Of a stretch of 16,200 nucleotides of DNA, positions 1-4,859 are shown piece after piece. A model generated the notes under the pieces. It was not told the DNA's origin. It saw only the letters and a program-made list of their open reading frames with translations, and did not search any database. Positions within the stretch are counted from its first letter, which is position 1. Each line of letters starts with the position of its first letter. Position numbers and translations under genes: made by a program. Source of the DNA: an uncultured Prevotella sp. (GTDB lineage Bacteria; Bacteroidota; Bacteroidia; Bacteroidales; Bacteroidaceae); contig CALFIY010000063.1 in assembly GCA_937877595.1 (NCBI GenBank), forward strand, positions 1 to 16,200. The letters are read 5' to 3'.

Positions 1-5
1 CTGAT

Positions 6-1043
6 TTGAGACATGTAGATGTAGCTATTATCGGAGCCGGTCCTGCCGGCTCCGTTTGTGGATATTTGTTGAAAAAGGCTGGTATGGACTGCTTATTGGT
101 AGACCATGCCAGTTTTCCTCGTGATAAGGTTTGTGGTGGTGGACTGACTCCAAAGGCTTGGCATCTGCTCGAAAGGTTAATGCCCCGTTTGCAGTACAGT
201 TATCAGCCGATAGACCATATCTCCCTGTTTTTCGAGAATGTTTACCAGGGCGATCTCCATATCACCAGTGAGGAGCGTATGATTCGCATTGTACAGCGGA
301 AGGAATTTGACGATTTGCTGCTGAGGCGTTATAAGGAAGCAGGCGGAAATTTCCTGAAAGGTGCGTTTGTAGGTTTCACGGAAGATAAGTCCAGCTTAGA
401 CTATCCCGTGACTGTGACGCTTCGTTCAGGAGAGCAATTTGCCTGTCGCTATCTTGTGGGAGCCGATGGTGCTGTCAGTCAGGTTCGTCGGCAGATAGAC
501 CCTGACTCGTCAAACGGCATACTGAGTCTTGAGCAATATCAGGCTCTTCCTGCCAACAGGGAACAGAAAATCACGATTGGTATGTCGCGCAAGTTCAAAC
601 ATGGCTATTTCTATGTGTTCCCCAACAACTTGCATAATGTGGTGGGGTTCTGCGACATGAAGGTCGACAGGTTCAGATTCCAGTCTGTCGCGCTGGAGCA
701 AGGATATCCGTTGGATTCCGACCTTCGGATTCGAGGGGCCTTTATTCCTCGTCGGTGCGTTGTCTCACCTTCGTCCCGAATTATCCTGATTGGCGATGCT
801 GGAGGATTCCCCAATAGGGTCTCCTACGAGGGACTATACTATGCTTTTGCCACGGCAGAGAATGCCTGTCGTGCCATTACGGAGGGAAAGGATTTCAGGC
901 GTGTCAACAAAATCATCTTCCGCAAGAAGCGTAAGGAGGATTTCCTTGACTGGTTGGTTTACAGCCGCTTCGGACTGTATGTCATCAAGCGTATAGCCCA
1001 CCATCCAGGCTTCCTGAGCAAATGCTATAACTTCTTTGTATAA
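6..1043 (+). CDS. FAD-dependent oxidoreductase, geranylgeranyl reductase family (start uncertain)
   Basis: This is a flavoprotein of the geranylgeranyl reductase family, which reduces isoprenoid or related lipid double bonds or oxidises small molecules. The true substrate cannot be read from sequence. Visible motifs are the dinucleotide-binding GxGxxG at residues 10-15, the family signature around residues 38-51 (PRDKVCGGGLTPKA), GADG at 152-155 and the second FAD motif GDAGGF at 263-268 followed by SYEGLYYA. At 345 residues it is close to, though slightly below, the usual family length. The start used here is TTG; the frame stays open to the window edge, so the natural start may be a few codons upstream and outside. 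The gene ends just before a 13-bp hairpin and converges on the small gene at 1097-1342. No partner gene is visible that would reveal its pathway. The family call is firm; the function is open. Confidence 0.85.
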   Translation: MRHVDVAIIGAGPAGSVCGYLLKKAGMDCLLVDHASFPRDKVCGGGLTPKAWHLLERLMPRLQYSYQPIDHISLFFENVYQGDLHITSEERMIRIVQRKEFDDLLLRRYKEAGGNFLKGAFVGFTEDKSSLDYPVTVTLRSGEQFACRYLVGADGAVSQVRRQIDPDSSNGILSLEQYQALPANREQKITIGMSRKFKHGYFYVFPNNLHNVVGFCDMKVDRFRFQSVALEQGYPLDSDLRIRGAFIPRRCVVSPSSRIILIGDAGGFPNRVSYEGLYYAFATAENACRAITEGKDFRRVNKIIFRKKRKEDFLDWLVYSRFGLYVIKRIAHHPGFLSKCYNFFV

Positions 1044-1044
1044 A

Positions 1045-1079
1045 TAGTCGTCCCCAGTCATTTCGGCTGGGGATGATTA
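1045..1079. terminator. Hairpin between convergent genes
   Basis: Positions 1045-1057 pair with 1067-1079 in a 13-bp stem that includes two G-T wobbles, around a 9-base loop. The core is TCCCCAG/CTGGGGA. It starts two bases after the stop of the oxidoreductase and lies 17 bases beyond the stop of the opposing small gene, so it can serve both transcripts. There is no long T tract on either side, so its efficiency is uncertain. Confidence 0.65.
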
Positions 1080-1096
1080 CTGATACATTTGTGTCT

Positions 1097-1342
1097 TTAC
1101 GCCTGGAACGAGTCGCGTTCGTCTATCTTGTAGGCCTTGTTTTCTTCTTTCAGGTAGATCTGCAAATCGCTGAAATATCCAGTCTTCTGGATTTCAGCCA
1201 GATTAAACTGTGCATCTTCTTCCTTCAGATACTCCTTGGCACTGGCCAGGTGGTTGGTAAACTCAAGTTTCTTCTTCTCTGTATCCAGAACCGAAATCCA
1301 CTCGTCCTTCAGGCGGTCTCCAATTACAAATTTCTTACTCAT
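1097..1342 (-). CDS. Small hypothetical protein, 81 aa
   Basis: I do not recognise this family. The product is 81 residues, soluble, highly charged (many Lys and Glu) and probably helical, with no Cys, no membrane segment and no signal peptide. The body reads like a compact helical protein (for example RLKDEWISVLDTEKKKLEF near the N-terminus). It is likely real because it fills its own gap, begins with ATG about 50 bases downstream of a perfect Bacteroidetes -7 element (TATCTTTG on the minus strand), and ends in front of a shared hairpin. No Shine-Dalgarno sequence is present, as is normal for the group. It stands alone, with no co-directional partner within 400 bases. The 22-bp palindromes about 140 bases upstream could affect its expression. 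Confidence 0.7.
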   Translation of the reverse strand: MSKKFVIGDRLKDEWISVLDTEKKKLEFTNHLASAKEYLKEEDAQFNLAEIQKTGYFSDLQIYLKEENKAYKIDERDSFQA

Positions 1343-1393
1343 AGCTGTATTACTTTATTATATTTCGACTTGTAGTTTGTTGCCTTTTTGCTG

Positions 1394-1401
1394 CAAAGAT
1401 A
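1394..1401 (-). promoter_or_regulatory. -7 promoter element of the 81-aa gene
   Basis: The minus strand reads TATCTTTG followed by C, a full match to the Bacteroidetes -7 consensus TAnnTTTG. It predicts a start of transcription near 1387 and a leader of about 45 bases. A TTG that could act as the -33 element (complement of 1417-1419) is present but only 15 bases away, shorter than the usual 19-21, so the upstream half is weak. Confidence 0.5.
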
Positions 1402-1481
1402 CGCACTTTCCTCGAACAACGTATCGCCACACCCTATAAAACTTATGCAAACGTTTGAGTAAACCATAGCTTTGGAGTATA

Positions 1482-1541
1482 TTCCCAAGTTGGGAACGTA
1501 TCATTCCCTAACTGGGAACAAATCATTCCCAAGTTGGGAAT
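1482..1541. repeat. Three palindromes phased at 22 bp
   Basis: Three copies of a 15-base palindrome begin at 1482, 1504 and 1526, exactly 22 bases apart. The first and third read TTCCCAAGTTGGGAA, with perfect 7-base arms; the third extends by one more pair (1525/1541). The middle copy keeps the TTCCC and GGGAA arms but has a changed centre. Spacers are seven bases and partly conserved. A 22-base period places all copies on nearly the same face of B-DNA, which suits cooperative binding of a dimeric regulator. No such protein is encoded beside them. A dispersed repeat is the alternative explanation. Confidence 0.8.
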
Positions 1542-1582
1542 AAATTTGCGGCTTTGTTATTGCTGTTTGACACACTTCTCGC

Positions 1583-1780
1583 ATCTCTCCCTAATCTCTC
1601 ATGAATCTCTCAAGGCAGCACTCCATTCGGTGTGTGCTGTGTAGTGATTATGGTTGGCACTCAGCGGCTCGCTATGAGGGATTATTGAGAGATTTTGAGA
1701 GATTAGGGAGGGATTAAGAAAATCTCTCATGGGGCTGAAACCCTTTGTACATAAGGGTTTCGGAAGATTTCGTGAGAGAT
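1583..1780. repeat. Nested inverted-repeat element built from ATCTCTC
   Basis: Seven copies of ATCTCTC or its complement lie here: forward at 1583, 1594, 1605 and 1722, complementary near 1687, 1697 and 1774. The first three are spaced exactly 11 bases apart. Positions 1583-1613 form an imperfect inverted repeat with 1685-1714, with one substitution and a short indel over about 30 bases. A second hairpin has GAAACCCTT at 1737-1745 pairing with AAGGGTTTC at 1753-1761, enclosed by ATCTCTCA 1722-1729 with 1773-1780. The block resembles a small non-coding repeat (REP or MITE type). It lies downstream of lrp and contains no gene. No target-site duplication was identified. Confidence 0.65.
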
Positions 1781-1790
1781 GAGGGATTTT

Positions 1791-2255
1791 TTAGATATTT
1801 ATTCCGTAATTCTGTTTGATCTCGCTCATGACGAAAGTACTCTCAATGGCGCTGATGTTCTGGATGTCGCCCAGTTTGTTGAGCACGAACTCCTGATATT
1901 GCTTCATATCGCGCGCGCGTACCTTTAATAAATAGTCGTAGGCTCCTGAGGTGTTGTAGCACTCGGTGACTTCAGGGATGCGCATGATGCGGCGAGTGAA
2001 GGAGTCGGCCATCTCGTGGTTGATCTGCTGAAGCTTCACCTTGCAGAACACGAGCAATCCCTGATTCAGTTTCTCTGGATCGAGGATGGCAACATACTTC
2101 TTGATATACCCCTGGCGTTCGAGTCGCTTCTGACGTTCGAACACGGGTGTTGGGGTAAGATGAACGGCATCGGCCAACTCTTTCGTGGTCAATTTGGCGT
2201 TTTTTTGCAGCGTTTTCAGTATCTGCAGGTCGGTTTCGTCTAAGATTTCTGCCAT
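1791..2255 (-). CDS. Lrp/AsnC-family transcriptional regulator
   Basis: This is a feast/famine DNA-binding regulator, expected to act as dimers or octamers and to sense an amino acid. Of its 154 residues, about 5-65 form the Lrp helix-turn-helix (DETDLQILKTL start, then LTTKELADAV and the recognition helix TPTPVFERQKRLERQGYI). Residues 66-150 form the RAM ligand and oligomerisation domain, with the typical VTECYNTSGAYDYLLKV stretch at 96-112. The start was set at the ATG at 2255 because this gives the standard family length. An upstream in-frame ATG at 2327 would add 24 atypical residues and lies inside the predicted promoter. The gene is divergent from metY-cysK, which suggests it regulates sulfur amino acid synthesis and perhaps itself. 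The effector is unknown; methionine, leucine or cysteine are guesses. Confidence 0.92.
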   Translation of the reverse strand: MAEILDETDLQILKTLQKNAKLTTKELADAVHLTPTPVFERQKRLERQGYIKKYVAILDPEKLNQGLLVFCKVKLQQINHEMADSFTRRIMRIPEVTECYNTSGAYDYLLKVRARDMKQYQEFVLNKLGDIQNISAIESTFVMSEIKQNYGINI

Positions 2256-2258
2256 AAC

Positions 2259-2313
2259 TTGGAATATTATTCTGTTTGAGGGTTCTCTGAGAGTATATTT
2301 TGGAAAGTTATTC
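2259..2313. promoter_or_regulatory. Direct repeats in the lrp leader, possible Lrp sites
   Basis: Two 14-base copies, TTGGAATATTATTC at 2259-2272 and TTGGAAAGTTATTC at 2300-2313, match at 12 of 14 positions and are 41 bases apart, about four helical turns. A related sequence, TTGGAGAATATTTCC, begins at 2361. They lie just upstream of the lrp start codon, partly in the predicted leader. AT-rich repeated sites on one helical face are typical for Lrp-family proteins, so autoregulation is plausible. This is inference from pattern only. Confidence 0.4.
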
Positions 2314-2324
2314 TTTCTCGACTG

Positions 2325-2356
2325 CAAATTTAGGTATATTTTCCGAATTGAGCAAG
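2325..2356 (-). promoter_or_regulatory. Promoter of the lrp-family gene
   Basis: The minus strand carries TAAATTTG at 2332-2325, a full match to TAnnTTTG, with a TTG at 2356-2354 as a possible -33 element 21 bases upstream. The predicted leader is about 60 bases. Its -33 end lies only three bases from the -33 end of the metY promoter, so the two promoters stand back to back and may compete or share a regulator. Confidence 0.55.
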
Positions 2357-2359
2357 AAA

Positions 2360-2378
2360 TTTGGAGAATATTTCCAAA
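2360..2378. promoter_or_regulatory. Palindromic operator candidate inside the metY promoter
   Basis: The 19 bases from TTTGGAGAAT to ATTTCCAAA form an imperfect palindrome: outer six-base arms TTTGGA/TCCAAA plus one inner pair. It starts in the -33 element and ends five bases before the -7 element. The position suits a repressor site. The adjacent Lrp-family gene is the obvious candidate binder. No binding data can be inferred beyond position and symmetry. Confidence 0.5.
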
Positions 2379-2391
2379 CTTCGTACCTTTG
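2360..2391 (+). promoter_or_regulatory. metY-cysK promoter
   Basis: TTTG at 2360-2363 and TACCTTTG at 2384-2391 are separated by 20 bases, matching both halves of the Bacteroidetes housekeeping promoter. Transcription should start near 2397, giving a leader of about 80 bases before metY. The spacer between the two elements is occupied by a palindrome, so a bound protein could block or remodel RNA polymerase here. Confidence 0.7.
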
Positions 2392-2415
2392 CAGCGGAAA
2401 TAATAAGTTGAACCA

Positions 2416-2455
2416 CCCCTAGCCCCTCCTTAGAAAGGAGGGGAATACGGAGGGG
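2416..2455 (+). repeat. GC-rich hairpin in the metY leader with alternative pairings
   Basis: CCCCTCCTT at 2423-2431 pairs with AAGGAGGGG at 2435-2443, a nine-base stem with a three-base loop. CCCCT at 2416-2420 can close it with AGGGG at 2451-2455. Alternatively CCCCTCC at 2423-2429 can pair with GGAGGGG at 2449-2455, which excludes the first stem. It lies in the predicted untranslated leader, 25 bases before the metY ATG, and is followed by an A-rich run rather than a T tract, so it is unlikely to be a simple terminator. Similar C-rich/G-rich spacers recur in Bacteroidetes genomes, so it may be a dispersed repeat. Confidence 0.6.
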
Positions 2456-2480
2456 ATAAAAAAAAGAAAGGAAAAAAATT

Positions 2481-3773
2481 ATGAGTACAAAGAAGAATTA
2501 CCGTTTTGAGACATTGCAACTCCATGTAGGCCAGGAACAGGCTGACCCCGCTACCGACGCCCGCGCCGTGCCCATCTACCAGACTACATCGTACGTGTTC
2601 CACAACTCTCAGCATGCTGCCGACCGCTTCGGACTTCGCGATGCCGGTAACATCTACGGTCGACTGACCAACTCTACCCAGGGTGTGTTAGAGGATCGCG
2701 TAGCCGCTCTTGAGGGTGGTGTTGCAGGACTGGCAGTAGCCTCTGGTGCCGCTGCTATCACCTACGCCCTGCAGAACATCGTTCAGGCTGGCGACCACAT
2801 CGTAGGTGCCGACAACCTGTATGGCGGAACCTACAACCTGATTACCCACACGCTGGCCACTCAGGGCATCACAAACACCATCGTCAACGTGAACGACCTT
2901 GCAGCACTCGAAGCTGCCATCAAGCCCAACACAAAAGCCATTATAGCTGAGACCTTCGGCAATCCCAACAGCGACGTGCTGAACATAGAAGGCGTGGCCG
3001 AAGTGGCTCACAAGCACAACATCCCACTCATCGTGGACAACACCTTTGGAACTCCTTACCTGATTCGCCCGCTGGTGTACGGAGCCGACATCGTGGTCCA
3101 CTCGGCAACCAAGTTCCTTGGCGGTCACGGTTCGAGTCTGGGAGGTGTCATCGTTGACGGCGGCAAGTTCGACTGGAAGAAGGATGCCGACAAGTTCCCA
3201 ACTCTGGCCAAGCCCGATCCCAGCTATCACGGCATCGTGTTTGCCGATGCAGTAGGTGCAGCAGCTTTCGTAACCCGTATCCGTGCCGTCATCCTGCGCG
3301 ATACCGGTGCTGCCATCTCGCCATTCAATGCGTTCATACTGCTTCAAGGCGTTGAGACACTGAGTCTGAGAGTAGAGCGTCACGTGGAGAATGCGCTGAA
3401 GGTGGTAGACTTCCTGAAGCAGCATCCCAAGGTGGCCAAGGTCAACCACCCGTCGCTGCCTACTCATCCCGACCACGAACTCTACACGAAACTCTATCCC
3501 GACGGTGCTGGCAGCATCTTCACCTTCGAGATAAAGGGCGGCGAAAAAGAGGCCTGGAAGTTCATCGACTCGCTGGAGATATTCTCACTGCTTGCCAACG
3601 TGGCCGACGTGAAGAGCCTTGTGATACATCCTTATACCACTACCCATTCGCAGATGACGCCTGAAGAACTTGAGCAGCAGCACATCACCCCAGCCACTGT
3701 CCGCCTTTCCATCGGTACGGAACATATCGACGACATCATCGAAGACCTCTCGCAGGCTCTTGATAAGATTTGA
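2481..3773 (+). CDS. metY: O-acetylhomoserine sulfhydrylase (aminocarboxypropyltransferase)
   Basis: This cytoplasmic PLP enzyme joins O-acetylhomoserine with sulfide to give homocysteine and acetate, the direct sulfhydrylation route to methionine. The 430-residue length is typical for MetY and longer than cystathionine gamma-synthases. Visible features are the N-terminal RFETLQLHVGQ, the IYGRLTNST substrate/phosphate region at 58-66, ASGAAA near 88-93, the PLP-ring aspartate D186 in IVDNTF, and the Schiff-base lysine K211 in HSATKFLGGHG. The C-terminal segment with DVKSLVIHP and LSIGTEHIDDI is also standard. It follows a leader with a strong hairpin and precedes cysK by 39 bases, so the two are probably cotranscribed. 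Control by the divergent Lrp-family gene is likely from the shared promoter region. Confidence 0.95.
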   Translation: MSTKKNYRFETLQLHVGQEQADPATDARAVPIYQTTSYVFHNSQHAADRFGLRDAGNIYGRLTNSTQGVLEDRVAALEGGVAGLAVASGAAAITYALQNIVQAGDHIVGADNLYGGTYNLITHTLATQGITNTIVNVNDLAALEAAIKPNTKAIIAETFGNPNSDVLNIEGVAEVAHKHNIPLIVDNTFGTPYLIRPLVYGADIVVHSATKFLGGHGSSLGGVIVDGGKFDWKKDADKFPTLAKPDPSYHGIVFADAVGAAAFVTRIRAVILRDTGAAISPFNAFILLQGVETLSLRVERHVENALKVVDFLKQHPKVAKVNHPSLPTHPDHELYTKLYPDGAGSIFTFEIKGGEKEAWKFIDSLEIFSLLANVADVKSLVIHPYTTTHSQMTPEELEQQHITPATVRLSIGTEHIDDIIEDLSQALDKI

Positions 3774-3796
3774 TTGACCATTGAACATTGACCATT
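3774..3796. repeat. Heptamer repeats in the metY-cysK spacer
   Basis: Immediately after the metY stop codon the spacer holds three back-to-back heptamers: TTGACCA, TTGAACA and TTGACCA, followed by TT. They fill more than half of the 39-base gap to cysK. The period of seven matches the heptamer blocks inside era at 11614-11699, which suggests one repeat family at work in this genome. No role is evident. Confidence 0.75.
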
Positions 3797-3812
3797 ATAA
3801 AATAAAAAGACT

Positions 3813-4760
3813 ATGTCAAAGATCGCAAAACAACTCACGGAACTCATTGGCAATACGCCATTGGTAGAACTCGCAAAGTTTTCGGCAGAGAAGGGACTCC
3901 AGAAGCCCATCATCGCCAAGGTAGAATACTTCAACCCGGGTGGTAGCGTGAAAGACCGTATCGCTCTGGCCATGATCGAGGAGGCTGAGAAGAGCGGCCG
4001 CCTGAAGCCAGGCGCCACAATCATCGAGCCTACCAGCGGCAACACTGGTGTCGGACTGGCTCTCGTGGCTGCAGTGAAGGGCTACAAACTCATTCTCACC
4101 ATGCCCGAGACGATGAGCGTGGAGCGCCGCAACCTGGTGAAAGCCTACGGCGCAGAAGTACGCCTGACAAGCGGTAAGGACGGTATGCCCGGTGCAATAC
4201 GTGCCGCACAGGAACTGCGCGACTCCATTCCCGGCAGCATCATCCTGCAGCAGTTTGAAAATCCTGCCAACCCCGCCAAGCACTATGCCACTACGGCAGA
4301 GGAGATATGGCGCGACACCGACGGCAAGATTGACGTCTTCGTGGCTGGCGTGGGCACCGGTGGTACGGTGTCGGGCGTAGGCAAGTACCTGAAGGAGAAG
4401 AATCCTAACATCAAGATTGTTGCTGTGGAGCCGGCATCGTCGCCAGTGCTCAACGGCGGACAGAGCGGTCCTCACAAGATACAGGGCATCGGCGCAGGCT
4501 TCGTGCCTAAGACCTACGACGCTTCAGTGGTCGACGAGGTGCTCGACGTTGAGAACGACAATGCTATTCGCACAGGCCGCGAACTGGCTCAGAAGGACGG
4601 AGTGCTCGTGGGTATCTCCTCCGGTGCAGCAGCCTATGGAGCACTGCAGGTGGCAAATCGTCCGGAAAACGCAGGCAAGACTATCGTTGCACTGCTTCCC
4701 GACACTGGAGAGCGCTATCTCTCGACAGTACTCTACGCCTTTGAGGAATATCCTCTCTGA
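3813..4760 (+). CDS. cysK: Cysteine synthase A (O-acetylserine sulfhydrylase)
   Basis: This enzyme makes cysteine from O-acetylserine and sulfide using PLP. The 315 residues match CysK length. K47 in NPGGSVKDR is the Schiff-base lysine; TSGNTG at 74-79 is the substrate/phosphate loop; GTGGT at 181-185 binds the PLP phosphate; GISSGA at 268-273 is the pyridine-nitrogen region; and the C-terminus has DTGERYLST. There is no regulatory CBS domain, so it is not a cystathionine beta-synthase. It is the second gene of the metY-cysK unit, and both enzymes consume sulfide. It ends in a strong terminator. The start ATG follows an AT-rich spacer with no Shine-Dalgarno sequence. Confidence 0.96.
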   Translation: MSKIAKQLTELIGNTPLVELAKFSAEKGLQKPIIAKVEYFNPGGSVKDRIALAMIEEAEKSGRLKPGATIIEPTSGNTGVGLALVAAVKGYKLILTMPETMSVERRNLVKAYGAEVRLTSGKDGMPGAIRAAQELRDSIPGSIILQQFENPANPAKHYATTAEEIWRDTDGKIDVFVAGVGTGGTVSGVGKYLKEKNPNIKIVAVEPASSPVLNGGQSGPHKIQGIGAGFVPKTYDASVVDEVLDVENDNAIRTGRELAQKDGVLVGISSGAAAYGALQVANRPENAGKTIVALLPDTGERYLSTVLYAFEEYPL

Positions 4761-4784
4761 AAAGACAGAAAAAAAGATTAAAAT

Positions 4785-4815
4785 TTTGCAGTCTGCCCCG
4801 AAATAACTATTTTTG
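4785..4815 (+). promoter_or_regulatory. Promoter nested in the cysK terminator
   Basis: TTTG at 4785-4788 and TATTTTTG at 4808-4815 are 19 bases apart, matching the Bacteroidetes -33/-7 consensus and spacing. The -33 falls at the base of the terminator's 5' arm and the -7 in its loop, so predicted transcription begins near 4820 in the 3' arm. This leaves a leader of about 40 bases before the ATG at 4860 and would let the kinase genes be transcribed independently of cysK. Confidence 0.5.
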
Positions 4816-4838
4816 TGGGCAGATTGCAATCTTTTTTT
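4786..4838 (+). terminator. Rho-independent terminator after cysK
   Basis: Positions 4786-4798 (TTGCAGTCTGCCC) pair with 4817-4829 (GGGCAGATTGCAA) through 13 pairs with one G-T wobble. The loop is 18 bases, and a run of seven T residues follows from 4832. It begins 25 bases after the cysK stop, the expected place for ending the metY-cysK transcript. Confidence 0.9.
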
Positions 4839-4859
4839 ATTACTGCCAATAACACGCTG

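Noticed and set aside
1482..1541. CRISPR array
   Set aside because: Spacers are only seven bases and similar to each other, the repeats are palindromes of 15 bases, and no cas gene is present.
2256..2327. Upstream ATG at 2327 for the Lrp-family gene
   Set aside because: It adds 24 residues not seen in the family and overlaps the -7 element of its own promoter.
2398..2480. SAM riboswitch in the metY leader
   Set aside because: The leader holds one simple GC-rich hairpin and lacks the multi-helix core and conserved junction bases of the known SAM classes.
2688..3476. A 262-codon frame antisense to metY
   Set aside because: metY is a complete, well-conserved enzyme here. The antisense frame has no motif and no promoter.
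4815..4859. GTG start that would lengthen the first kinase by 15 residues
   Set aside because: The GTG lies at the edge of the loop and 3' arm of the cysK terminator and within the predicted promoter. The ATG at 4860 gives a sensible N-terminus.
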